Assembly: GCA_963974935.1 (NCBI GenBank) | Contig: CAXBEV010000005.1 | Location: forward strand, 1 to 64,000 | Length of the DNA stretch: 64,000 bases | Source: UBA4479 sp963974935 | GTDB taxonomy: Bacteria; Pseudomonadota; Alphaproteobacteria; Rhodospirillales; Casp-alpha2 | Direction of reading: 5' to 3' | Shown here: positions 53,128 through 61,311 of the stretch, one piece after another | Layout: each line of letters starts with the position of its first letter | Position numbering within the stretch: position 1 is the stretch's first letter | The notes under the pieces: generated by a model | The model's input: only the letters and a program-made list of their open reading frames with translations | What the model was told of the DNA's origin: nothing | Databases searched by the model: none | Translations under genes and position numbers: made by a program

Positions 53128-53667
53128 ATGAACAACCCATTGATGATTTCTGAGACCATGCCGGGCACCGAAAAGCCGAAACGCAGCTTTAAGCGCGTGA
53201 TCGTCACGATGATGCTCGCCGCCTTAAGCTTGGGCACCCTGAGCGCGTGCGTCACCGACCAAGGCACCAAGCAGATAGTTGGCTCGGTGCTGGGTGCAGG
53301 CGCCGGCGGTTATGCAGGCTCGAAATTCGGTAAGGGTAAAGGGCAACTGGCGGCCACGGCGGCTGGTGCCGTGTTCGGCGGCCTACTCGGCAATTCAGTC
53401 GGACAGTCGCTGGACCGTGCGGACACGGTTTATGCACAGCGTGCGCAGCAAACGGCGACCCAAGCTCCGATCGGCCAACCCATCGCATGGTCGAACCCGA
53501 AAACCGGCAATCACGGCACTGTGACGCCGACCCGCGAAGGGGTACAGGCCCAAACTGGGGCGTACTGCCGCGAATATCAGACAGAAGTAATCGTCGGTGG
53601 CGATCCACAGGTCGGCTACGGCACCGCATGCCGGATGCCCGATGGGGATTGGCAGATCCAAAGCTAA
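53128..53667 (+). CDS. Glycine-zipper outer membrane lipoprotein (17 kDa antigen type)
   Basis: A 179-residue lipoprotein with lipobox LSAC at Cys41 after an unusually long, basic N-terminal leader. The GAGAGGYAGSKFGKGKGQLA and AAGAVFGGLLGNSVGQSLDR stretches form a two-helix glycine zipper of the Rickettsia 17 kDa antigen family. A C-terminal beta domain (GTVTPTREGVQAQTGAYCRE) completes it. AGGAGGA precedes the ATG. A probable outer membrane protein; role structural or unknown. Confidence 0.88.
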   Translation: MNNPLMISETMPGTEKPKRSFKRVIVTMMLAALSLGTLSACVTDQGTKQIVGSVLGAGAGGYAGSKFGKGKGQLAATAAGAVFGGLLGNSVGQSLDRADTVYAQRAQQTATQAPIGQPIAWSNPKTGNHGTVTPTREGVQAQTGAYCREYQTEVIVGGDPQVGYGTACRMPDGDWQIQS

Positions 53668-53727
53668 TCTTCTGCACTGCGTCGCGTCCGGGGGACCTCC
53701 TCCGGCCCTGCGGCGCGCGACGCGGAA

Positions 53728-53757
53728 CGGGCGGTATGGGGCAACCTATACCGCCCG
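53728..53757. other. Hairpin after the lipoprotein gene
   Basis: CGGGCGGTAT (53728-53737) pairs with ATACCGCCCG (53748-53757) around a 10-base loop, 60 bases after the lipoprotein stop. No T run follows on either strand, so terminator function is uncertain. Confidence 0.5.
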
Positions 53758-53824
53758 AACCGATTCTGCCGCACGCGTTAATTGCAGGCTTTGACAGCGC
53801 GCTTGCCGCCTGCATAGTTACCCA

Positions 53825-54595
53825 ATGTCAGATAGTACCCCCAAAACCGTCACCGCCGCGCTGGTTATCATCGGCAATGAAATCCTGTCCGGGCGCACCA
53901 AAGATGCCAACATGGCGTACTTGGGCGACGCGTTGAACGCGCTCGGTATCCGCCTGACCGAGGCTCGGGTCGTCGCCGACACGCCGGACGCGATCTGCGG
54001 CGCCGTCAATGCCTTGCGCGTGCAGTATGACTACGTCTTTACCACAGGCGGCATCGGCCCGACCCATGACGACATCACGTCGGAATGCATCGCCCAGGCG
54101 TTTGGCCTGCCGTTTGGTCGCAACCCTGAAGCCGAAGCGATCTTGCAGGCCTATTACGCCGAAGGCGAATTGACCGAAGCACGGCTAAGGATGGCCAATA
54201 CGCCGGAAGGCGCGACGTTGATCGAAAACCCGGTCTCGAAAGCGCCGGGGTTTCAGGTTGAAAACGTGTTTGTGCTGCCGGGTGTGCCGCGCATCATGCA
54301 GGCGATGTTCGGCGGGATTCGGCATCGTTTGGTCGGCGGTCAGCCGATGATCAGCCGCACCGTCAGCTCGCACGTCCCCGAAGGCCAGGCCGGCGGTCCG
54401 CTGACGGAGTTGCAGGCACGCCACCCGGATACCGAGATCGGCTCGTACCCGTTTTTCCGAAACGGCCAGCCGGGCGCCAACATCGTGATCCGTGCCGTCG
54501 ACGCTGCCAAGGCCGATGCTGCGGTGCAAGATGTCGCCGACATGTTGACGTCGCTCGGCGGAAAGCCGATCATCGAAGAAAGCGCCGACGTATAA
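53825..54595 (+). CDS. CinA/MoaB-type molybdopterin-binding domain protein
   Basis: A 256-residue protein with the MoCF-binding domain of CinA, MoaB and MogA. TAALVIIGNEILSGRTKDAN and TTGGIGPTHDDITSECIAQA are the nucleotide-contact motifs. It lacks the C-terminal NMN amidohydrolase domain of full CinA, so it is the short form found in many alphaproteobacteria. Function may be hydrolysis of ADP-ribose or related nucleotides; not settled. A peroxiredoxin-like gene follows on the same strand. Confidence 0.87.
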   Translation: MSDSTPKTVTAALVIIGNEILSGRTKDANMAYLGDALNALGIRLTEARVVADTPDAICGAVNALRVQYDYVFTTGGIGPTHDDITSECIAQAFGLPFGRNPEAEAILQAYYAEGELTEARLRMANTPEGATLIENPVSKAPGFQVENVFVLPGVPRIMQAMFGGIRHRLVGGQPMISRTVSSHVPEGQAGGPLTELQARHPDTEIGSYPFFRNGQPGANIVIRAVDAAKADAAVQDVADMLTSLGGKPIIEESADV

Positions 54596-54649
54596 ATCAT
54601 CCGATACGTTTTCTGACCCAGTAAAGATCGGCGCGGTTCGGAGGAATAC

Positions 54650-55174
54650 ATGTCTCGTCTGATGCCCGGAAAGCCCGTGCCAGATTTATCGTTGCCGTTG
54701 GTCGGTGGCGGCACCTGGACGCTGTCTGAACAAACACCTGAAACATTTACGGTGGTCGAGGTCTATCGCGGCTACCACTGCCCGCGCTGCAAATCGCAAC
54801 TTTTGGATATCGATCACAAGGTCGCACGCTATGCCGAGCGGGGTTGCGGCGTGATCGCGATCTCGACCGATCCGCAAGACCGGGCCGAAAAGACGGTGGC
54901 CGAGTGGGGTGTGCATCAACTGCCGGTGGCCTATGGCCTCAGCCTTGATCAGGCGCGATCTTGGGGGCTGTATATTTCGAACGCGTTTCAGGAAAAAGAG
55001 ACCCGCCATTTTGCCGAGCCGGGCTTGTTTTTGATTCGTCCCGACATGACCCTGTATTCCAACGTCATTCACACCACACCGTTTCATCGCCATCATCATG
55101 CCGATGTGTTGGAAGCTGTGGACATGATTCGCGCGCGCAATTATCCGCCGCGCGGGGATGCCGACGCTGCATGA
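54650..55174 (+). CDS. AhpC/TSA-type peroxiredoxin-like protein
   Basis: A 174-residue thioredoxin-fold protein. VYRGYHCPRCKSQLLDIDHK carries the CPRC motif (Cys42 and Cys45 by count from the start) where peroxiredoxins have a T-x-x-C peroxidatic Cys. The arrangement resembles the redoxin subgroup with CxxC rather than classical AhpC. WGLYISNAFQEKETRHFAEP is also family-like. GGAGG precedes the ATG. The next gene's start overlaps its stop (ATGA). Confidence 0.82.
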   Translation: MSRLMPGKPVPDLSLPLVGGGTWTLSEQTPETFTVVEVYRGYHCPRCKSQLLDIDHKVARYAERGCGVIAISTDPQDRAEKTVAEWGVHQLPVAYGLSLDQARSWGLYISNAFQEKETRHFAEPGLFLIRPDMTLYSNVIHTTPFHRHHHADVLEAVDMIRARNYPPRGDADAA

Positions 55175-55443
55175 ACGCGGCGCTGCCCGATTTGATTCGA
55201 AGCCGCCGGAAGTTTTTTTCATTCCTGATAAAACGTGCTGCGCTCGGTACCGTACTGTCATTGATTTTTGTGACCGGATTTCTATGGGCGGACATCGGCG
55301 GCATCACGTCGCTGATGCTGCGCGCCAATGATTCTTGGTTGTGGATTATGTTTTTCGGCTTTGATTTTTGGGTCACGGTGACCGGAATCACGATTGCGAT
55401 CGGCCTGTGGAACCTTGGTGATTGGCGCGACCCGCCAGGTTAG
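55171..55443 (+). CDS. Small membrane protein with two helices
   Basis: A 90-residue protein with two hydrophobic helices (about 24-43 and 58-80) after a basic cytoplasmic start (LIRSRRKFFSFLIKR). Not recognised. It overlaps the peroxiredoxin-like gene by four bases (ATGA), so it is probably its partner at the inner membrane. Confidence 0.7.
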   Translation: MNAALPDLIRSRRKFFSFLIKRAALGTVLSLIFVTGFLWADIGGITSLMLRANDSWLWIMFFGFDFWVTVTGITIAIGLWNLGDWRDPPG

Positions 55444-55463
55444 GCCCAAGAATTTCAAGCAGG

Positions 55464-56138
55464 TTAGCGCTTAAAGATAAAATCATCCACGTCGCCACGC
55501 GCTTGCCAACCGGCGCGCGCGAGCTCCGGGTCGGTGTGTTCTTCGACCGGATAGCCCAGGCATAAATATCCCACCAGCCGCCAGGTATCGGGCACGTCGA
55601 GGGTGCGGTCGGCGGCGACCGGGTCTAGGATCGACACCCAGCCCAGCCCGATGCCGTGTGCGCGTGCCGCCAGCCACAGCGTGGTGACCGCGCCGACCAC
55701 CGAATACGCCAGCATTTCCGGCATCGTCCGCCGCCCAAGCCCGGCCCCCATCTCGGTCGCCTCGTCGCAATACACGCCCAGATGCACCGGCGCGTCCCGC
55801 AGCCCCGCCAGTTTGAGCCCCGCATAGGTTTCGGCCTCCTCACCGTCATAGGCGGTCAAGGCGTCGGCGTTGGCGGCTTCGAAATTGCGAATGATCTCTG
55901 TTCGCCGCCCCGGGTCTTCGACGATCACAAATCGCCACGGCTGCGCATTGCCGACGCTGGGCGACAGCGCGGCCAGGCGCAACAAGTCGTGCAGCAACGC
56001 GGGGTCAACCGGATCGGTCCGAAACCGCCGCACATCGCGCCGCCACACCAAAAGCTCTTCGAGTGTGTCGCGAAACCGCCGATCAAATGCCGGGCCTTGT
56101 GGATTTTGCTGCGGATGGTCCATGTCCAAACGTGACAT
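55464..56138 (-). CDS. bluB: 5,6-dimethylbenzimidazole synthase
   Basis: A 224-residue flavin destructase making the lower ligand of vitamin B12 from reduced FMN and oxygen. The VWRRDVRRFRTDPVDPALLH opening, LAALSPSVGNAQPWRFVIVE and the closing GYLCLGYPVEEHTDPELARA segment match BluB within the nitroreductase superfamily. The ATG at 56138 follows GGGAGGGG. This may serve the B12-dependent mutase elsewhere in the window. Confidence 0.92.
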   Translation of the reverse strand: MSRLDMDHPQQNPQGPAFDRRFRDTLEELLVWRRDVRRFRTDPVDPALLHDLLRLAALSPSVGNAQPWRFVIVEDPGRRTEIIRNFEAANADALTAYDGEEAETYAGLKLAGLRDAPVHLGVYCDEATEMGAGLGRRTMPEMLAYSVVGAVTTLWLAARAHGIGLGWVSILDPVAADRTLDVPDTWRLVGYLCLGYPVEEHTDPELARAGWQARGDVDDFIFKR

Positions 56139-56220
56139 GCCGCCGCCCCTCCCGGCAAGCGCCGAGACACGTCTTTGGCCCTTGCCGTTGCTACCCTCAA
56201 AAGGCTACCTTCCCGGCAGT

Positions 56221-56523
56221 GCGGGCGTGGCGGAATTGGTAGACGCGCCAGACTTAAACGACTTGAGTGCCCTTGGGGAAACCCTTGGCGTAGAACTGCT
56301 CAAATTCGGGGAAACCATCCAGTTTGGCTGATGGCAATCCCGAGCCAAGCCCAGCAATGGGAAGGTGTAGAGACTAGACGGGCAGCACCTAAGACGCGTG
56401 CGTTATGGTGAAGGGATAGTCCAGACCACAAAGCCTTTTTGAAGGTGGCGGCGAAAGCCGTAGTTGGTACGAAAATCTGTTGGGGTTCGCCCCGTGCCGG
56501 TTCAAGTCCGGCCGCCCGCACCA
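56221..56523 (+). tRNA. tRNA-Leu(UAA), interrupted by a group I intron
   Basis: The exons are 56221-56255 and 56472-56523, with the CCA end encoded. Acceptor stem GCGGGCG pairs with CGCCCGC; the variable arm GGGGTTCGCCCC and the T arm GCCGG TTCAAGT CCGGC fold normally. Joining the exons gives anticodon UAA in loop CTTAAAA, of total length 87 nt, as expected for a class II leucine tRNA. The C27-U43 position of the anticodon stem does not pair. The intron breaks the anticodon between U34 and A35. Confidence 0.93.
56256..56471 (+). ncRNA. Self-splicing group I intron (216 nt)
   Basis: P1 is formed by the exon end ACUU and the internal guide GAGU (in ACTTGAGTG), giving the required U-G pair at the 5' splice site. 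The element at 56303-56315 (AATTCGGGGAAACC, P), 56336-56348 (AATCCCGAGCCAAG, Q), 56365-56389 (R: GTGTAGAGACTAGACGG...) and 56411-56422 (S: AAGGGATAGTCC) are the four conserved core boxes; GACTA and TAGTC pair as P7. A GAAA-capped P9 hairpin is at about 56450-56462, and the last base is G. There is no open frame for a homing endonuclease. It belongs to the small tRNA-intron type (IC3-like). Confidence 0.9.
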
Positions 56524-56797
56524 TTTCTCTTTTTTGATAAACAGCCCCCTCAACCCACCCTCAAAAGTGAGCGAAAACGGGTGGTTGTCGGAAGCGATAA
56601 CAGGCGGTCGTTGATTGTCGCGTGCTTCGTGAACGTCAAAGCCGCTCCGAAGTTTATGTTTTAAGGTGCAGGCTTCACGGGCCCACCTTATCTTTTTATG
56701 CCCTTAAGAGATGTATAACAAAATAGTTTACCCGAAATTGAAAATGCATCATATTTGATTGTCTGAACGATGCACTTCCAGCAACTTTGGTGTGAGT

Positions 56798-57265
56798 ATG
56801 CTCAATTTTCAGAATCGACGGTCGCGATCCGTGCGTACGACGTCAGTCAAAATCATAACTTTATCCAGAAATGTGTTGGTCGCATCGGTTATGCTCGTCG
56901 CGATCTTTTTTTCGATGCAGGCGCTTTCGGCATCCAAAGAAACAGCGGTCGAGTTCTTGATTCCGGAACTTGACATACCGCTCTATGATCAACCGGGGCG
57001 GGGTGGAAAAATCATCAAGACCATTCCTTTCGCTGAATTTCCGCCCAAAGTTATTCATCTGGAAACCACGGTTCAGGCGGGCCGGATGCACCAAATCCGG
57101 CTGCTGCCAGAAGGGCCTGCTTTCTGGGTTAAAGGTACTTACCTGATGCTTACCGACGTCGAGTCCGTTCAGGTGATTCGATGCGAAGCCGATCAGGTGG
57201 CGGTGCAAGGAGATGTGAGTCGGGGCGTTGGTGGTCGCACGTCTTGCAAGAAGAGAGATAAGTAA
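56798..57265 (+). CDS. Exported SH3-like small protein
   Basis: A 155-residue protein with a basic N-terminus and a hydrophobic signal or anchor helix (about 22-43). The mature part, with IPLYDQPGRGGKIIKTIPFA, has the b-strand pattern of bacterial SH3-type domains that bind cell wall or proteins. Two Cys near the end (VIRCEADQ and SCKKRDK) may pair. It ends with the M48 gene starting at the next base. It is AT-richer than the window average. Confidence 0.7.
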   Translation: MLNFQNRRSRSVRTTSVKIITLSRNVLVASVMLVAIFFSMQALSASKETAVEFLIPELDIPLYDQPGRGGKIIKTIPFAEFPPKVIHLETTVQAGRMHQIRLLPEGPAFWVKGTYLMLTDVESVQVIRCEADQVAVQGDVSRGVGGRTSCKKRDK

Positions 57266-58741
57266 ATGAAACAAAATAAAGCCATGACGAAGTATATGCT
57301 GAGTGCGACTGTTATTTCGATCATGGCTTTAACCGGTTGCAAGCAAACCCTAGATACCCTGGACGCAAAACTAAATGCCTTAGTTTCGAGCGTACCGTCA
57401 GACGGAAAAATGTTAGACCAAGTCGGCGCGCCGGCGGAACCGCTTTCCGATAATGATAAAGAGCTCGAGTATCGTCGCGTCATGGTGCAGGCGAAAGGCA
57501 TCGCGCCGATGCCGAGTGTCACCACATTGGCGCAAACGGTTCTAGATCGGATTATAGACAATGTTCCATATCCCGACGCGCCGCGGGCCACGGTTCATAT
57601 TATCCCGAATATGTCGCCGGGCGCGCGGGCGCATGCGAGCGGCGGCATCTTTCTTCATCATTCGGCTTTCAATTACCTGAACAATGAAGATCAATTGGCA
57701 TTCCTGCTCGCACATGAATACGCTCATATTTATCTGCAGCACAATCCGAGTTCGTTTATTGATAAAATTCGCCCATATCTGATGACGGCGATCGACGCCT
57801 ACATGGCGACGTCGGACGATGAAGACGATGTGCAAAAGGGTCTTCGGCTATACGGTTCAGATATGCTTGTGAAAAACCTGCTGCTACCGGCGTGGGACCG
57901 CAAGCTTGAAGCCCAGGCTGATTTTCTCGGCATCGATTTGATGGTCGCCGCCGGTTACAATCCGGATGAGGTGGTGCGATTTTTACATGTTTTGAAAACT
58001 TACGAGGATAGCTTTGAATTTCTAAGCACACGAAAGCGCAATCTGCTTGAACAGGCCATCACATCTCAGCTTAGTGCGGATAATGAGGGCGACGCCATGA
58101 TGAGAAACATCATGAATGAAATTAAGCAGTCATTCTCAGAATTGTTGCGCGACATGAACAGAACGCATTTGACGGCATCTGAACGCGTCAAAGACCTTTA
58201 CCCGTACATTTTGCGAGAGCACGAAGAAGCGACATTTCGCCCACTCAACGTCGACTCTTTCGCCACGGCGGTGCTTGATGATGACGATATCTTAGAAAGT
58301 TATGATTTAGCGTATTTCGTCAATAATCCTAGTGAAGATGATAATGAGACAAGATTATTTGCGATGGCGCGTAAATCTGTTTCAGGTCGCACGAAAGATC
58401 ATCCTTATACCCGCGACAGCTTTGCCGAGTTGCGCGCGCGGACCGGAAACGTCGATTTGGCGTTGAAGAACTTAGAGCTATCTCAAAATCAGAATGGCTT
58501 TTTGCCGTTTGTTATGGAAGTCAAACGGGCCGAGTGGTTGGCGAAGTCAGGGAAGCCTTCTGAAGCTTTGGCACGCCTAGAGCCAGTCGCAATATACTAT
58601 GATTGGCCGCTGGATTCGTATCGCGTGATGATACCACTTGCTAAGAACACTTCTAACGAGCGGTTCAAAGCGACAGAGCTCATTTTGCAGTGTGTTGCGA
58701 AATACCCACAAGATCGGAAAGTTTGTGGAAGCAGCACCTGA
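57266..58741 (+). CDS. M48-family metalloprotease lipoprotein
   Basis: A 491-residue protein. Signal peptide with lipobox ALTGC (Cys25) targets it to the envelope. The zinc site HEYAH (His150, Glu151, His154) and downstream Glu215 in KLEAQADF form the M48/BepA-type active centre. The C-terminal half (from about 300) is helical with TPR-like repeats, as in BepA. Periplasmic M48 proteases degrade or chaperone outer membrane proteins. It starts one base after the SH3-like gene and its stop overlaps the CHASE2 gene. Confidence 0.9.
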   Translation: MKQNKAMTKYMLSATVISIMALTGCKQTLDTLDAKLNALVSSVPSDGKMLDQVGAPAEPLSDNDKELEYRRVMVQAKGIAPMPSVTTLAQTVLDRIIDNVPYPDAPRATVHIIPNMSPGARAHASGGIFLHHSAFNYLNNEDQLAFLLAHEYAHIYLQHNPSSFIDKIRPYLMTAIDAYMATSDDEDDVQKGLRLYGSDMLVKNLLLPAWDRKLEAQADFLGIDLMVAAGYNPDEVVRFLHVLKTYEDSFEFLSTRKRNLLEQAITSQLSADNEGDAMMRNIMNEIKQSFSELLRDMNRTHLTASERVKDLYPYILREHEEATFRPLNVDSFATAVLDDDDILESYDLAYFVNNPSEDDNETRLFAMARKSVSGRTKDHPYTRDSFAELRARTGNVDLALKNLELSQNQNGFLPFVMEVKRAEWLAKSGKPSEALARLEPVAIYYDWPLDSYRVMIPLAKNTSNERFKATELILQCVAKYPQDRKVCGSST

Positions 58742-60341
58742 AGAAATCCAACGCAATGAGAGGCGCGTTAGGATATTCCTGTCAGCAATTTTTGTCGCCT
58801 GTCTGACACTTTTTTTATCGATTATAGAAATAGACGAGATATCCGACCCCGCAGATGAAATTTCATTTGCGGCCTTCAACTGGTTATTCGCACCACCAGA
58901 TACGCCGACAATCGAAAATAGCGATGCCGGTGTCATTCTGCTGAACGAGCAAAGCCTAGACTCACTTGAGCAATCCTGGCCCCCCCAATACAGGGTTCAT
59001 GCGAATGTATTGGAGGCGTTGCTGCCGCTAAGACCGAAAGCCGTTTTTTTGGATTTTTTGCTTGTGGATGCCCGCGACGATCCAACTCTTATTGAATTAA
59101 AAGCTATTCTTTCTGTTTATAAGAAACAGGGGATACCTGTTCTTGGTGCCGCCGGATCGCCCGTCGATTTCAAAAAGCCTTTTCGCGCGGAACTTGAAGG
59201 AATGATTGAACCAGTTGCGGGTTGGAGCGGCGACGAAGGCATCGCTAGCGTAAAGTATGACCTGATGCCCACGCACCCGCCTGTACCGGGTATGAATATA
59301 CCGAATCCGCGTCCGTATCCGTCAGCTGCATTAGCACTCTACAGAATAAGCTGCAAAAGATCAGCAGGCGCGAATTGCGAAGCAATCACTGAAGATCAGG
59401 CAGTCGAAAGGCCTATGTGGCTGTTCTGGCCCAACTATTTGCCTGCTTATGAGACGATTTTCGGAAAGTACAATAAGGGACTGGCCGCAGAGGGCATTGA
59501 AACTGGATTACCCTTTTTGTGTGAAGCTCGCCCATACGAAGGGGCATTTTTGGTCGAGTGGGCTCTGCCTATGTTACAGCTTATCGATCTAAACACGAAA
59601 CAAAGAACATGCGGGCCGCAACTGACTTTGAATGCTCACGACGTCATTTTTCGAAGTCCGGAGGAGTCGGCGCCGTTCCTCGAAGAGTTTCGTGAGCGCG
59701 TGATATTTTACGGATTTGATTTGCAGGGCTTTCAGGACTCCGTAAACCCGCCAACGACGAAGCATGCTATTCCCGGCGTCTATTCTCATGCGGTTGCGTA
59801 TGAGAATTTGATGAAAGACGGACCGAATTACTTAAGCGATGTCTCTTCGGTGACTGTTTTTGGCCTGCCGAAAATGTCGAGCGACTCTTTTGAGGTGTTG
59901 GCGCTACTCCTGATGTTCGGGCTTCATTGGCTAATGTTATTCTTCATTTGGATGGGCTACCGTCGATATCGTAAGAGGTCGGATGCATTAGACGAAAAAA
60001 GTGAAATCGATCAGGTCCAATCCAACGTTGCTGTGGCCGAGGAAAGATTAAGCACCTTAAACCGGAACGGAAATTCGAATATTTTTGTTACCATGTTTTA
60101 TGTGGTCAGAGATGACTTTTCAAAGTTCATACGTTTATTCAGCACGCAAAATTTGCCGCTTTTGTTTTGGTTTTTTGTAGTATCGATGTTGATCTTTTGG
60201 TTCTTAACTTTTTTGGCCACGGTTGAGTACAACGCACTCAAAATAGCGCCGGTCAACTGGTTGACGCTTTTAGGCCTTTCAACTTTCACGTTCCTGACTT
60301 CCAAACAAGCAATTCAGGCTATTCTTGAGCGTAAAAACTGA
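58725..60341 (+). CDS. CHASE2-domain membrane protein
   Basis: A 538-residue protein. A short N-terminal segment leads to one membrane helix (about 16-36), then a large periplasmic CHASE2 domain with SDAGVILLNEQSL, RPKAVFLDFLLVDAR and the C-terminal FGYDL-like ERVIFYGFDLQGFQDSV and HAIPGVYSHAVAYENLM. Three membrane helices follow, with no cyclase, kinase or GGDEF domain after them. CHASE2 usually senses extracellular ligands for such output domains. The start is taken as GTG 58725, overlapping the M48 stop; an upstream start at 58638 would overlap more. The lack of output suggests a receptor acting through a partner. Confidence 0.82.
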   Translation: MEAAPEEIQRNERRVRIFLSAIFVACLTLFLSIIEIDEISDPADEISFAAFNWLFAPPDTPTIENSDAGVILLNEQSLDSLEQSWPPQYRVHANVLEALLPLRPKAVFLDFLLVDARDDPTLIELKAILSVYKKQGIPVLGAAGSPVDFKKPFRAELEGMIEPVAGWSGDEGIASVKYDLMPTHPPVPGMNIPNPRPYPSAALALYRISCKRSAGANCEAITEDQAVERPMWLFWPNYLPAYETIFGKYNKGLAAEGIETGLPFLCEARPYEGAFLVEWALPMLQLIDLNTKQRTCGPQLTLNAHDVIFRSPEESAPFLEEFRERVIFYGFDLQGFQDSVNPPTTKHAIPGVYSHAVAYENLMKDGPNYLSDVSSVTVFGLPKMSSDSFEVLALLLMFGLHWLMLFFIWMGYRRYRKRSDALDEKSEIDQVQSNVAVAEERLSTLNRNGNSNIFVTMFYVVRDDFSKFIRLFSTQNLPLLFWFFVVSMLIFWFLTFLATVEYNALKIAPVNWLTLLGLSTFTFLTSKQAIQAILERKN

Positions 60342-60379
60342 GCGCAGAAAACGCATACAGCCCTGAATTGCCAAGCTCA

Positions 60380-61081
60380 TTATGCGTCCGAAGTCACGCT
60401 CATCTCAAAGTGCATCGCGATCTTTAAGATGCTGTGGGCGCGCAGGCTTTGGATCGGGAGTGGTCGACCGATCGGTTTTCCAATTAATGTAGCAAGGTCA
60501 CGTGGCATGACGTTTGTGATCTGTGGAAATTCTCTCTGACCCAACCTTTTGTATTCGCGGGAAAACCGCCACGGATTTGGCGCGTTAAAAGAGACTGCTT
60601 GGTTGATGGTTTCTTCTGCCAGGGCGGCACCAACTTGTTGCACATAACCACCAAGTGAGTGACCGATGCCAATGAGCCGCGCTTCCTTGATATGCTCATC
60701 AAGGTCTGAGATGTATGATAAATAGTCCTCGACCTGACGAGAGCCGCGACCCAATAGAAGTGCGATAACGTCCCCAATATCGCGCATTAATTCACCGCTT
60801 CGCTGAAGTGATGGATCTGTTCCGTCCAATGCAATTATGAATTCATTGATGTTCGTGCGGCGATATATAACGGCATCGAGACCGCTTTCGAAGTGTTTGG
60901 TGCTCTCGACGCTGTAATTTGAGACGAGCCGCTCCTTGGCGCGATCTGTGATTTTTAAGTGGTTTGCGACGACGTCTGTAAACGAAGTGCAAGGGTCGTT
61001 GATCGCAGACCAATTTTCATAGGCCAGGAAATTTAGCCACGCGAGGTCGGCCAGCGACCGGGAGTCATTCTCAAGTTCCAT
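60380..61081 (-). CDS. Lipase-like alpha/beta hydrolase (class 3 type)
   Basis: A 233-residue protein with the nucleophile motif GIGHSLGGYVQQ (Ser142) and ALDGTDP for the oxyanion hole region. AVSFNAPNPWRF and LRAHSILKI (probable catalytic His) follow, as in class 3 lipases and phospholipases. There is no signal peptide, so it is cytoplasmic or delivered by another route. It is convergent with the CHASE2 gene and is AT-rich like it. The substrate may be a phospholipid; this is inferred from fold only. Confidence 0.75.
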   Translation of the reverse strand: MELENDSRSLADLAWLNFLAYENWSAINDPCTSFTDVVANHLKITDRAKERLVSNYSVESTKHFESGLDAVIYRRTNINEFIIALDGTDPSLQRSGELMRDIGDVIALLLGRGSRQVEDYLSYISDLDEHIKEARLIGIGHSLGGYVQQVGAALAEETINQAVSFNAPNPWRFSREYKRLGQREFPQITNVMPRDLATLIGKPIGRPLPIQSLRAHSILKIAMHFEMSVTSDA

Positions 61082-61311
61082 GAATATCCTAGAATAAAAA
61101 GGAGGGTGGCGATCAAAAATTCTCCGTTATGAAAACACCCCATGTGTTCTAAGGATGAAGACATCAGATAGGAGTATATATTAGCAGTAATCTCTAAAGT
61201 TTTGCCGCTCAATTTTCCCCTCAAGTGGAGGGAGGGCACAAAATAACCAATCCGCAGTGGACTCTCGAAAACAGCTGGGTGATTATGGGGGGCTTTTGAG
61301 GGGGGATAGAC

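Noticed and set aside
56256..56471. Homing endonuclease inside the intron
   Set aside because: The intron is only 216 nt and has no suitable open frame.
60380..61081. Type VI secretion effector lipase
   Set aside because: No VgrG, PAAR, Hcp or immunity-like gene is adjacent, so delivery by type VI secretion is not supported.
56524..61311. Integration site (attR) copying the 3' end of tRNA-Leu
   Set aside because: I looked for a repeat of the tRNA 3' sequence in and after the AT-rich cassette and found none, and there is no integrase gene.
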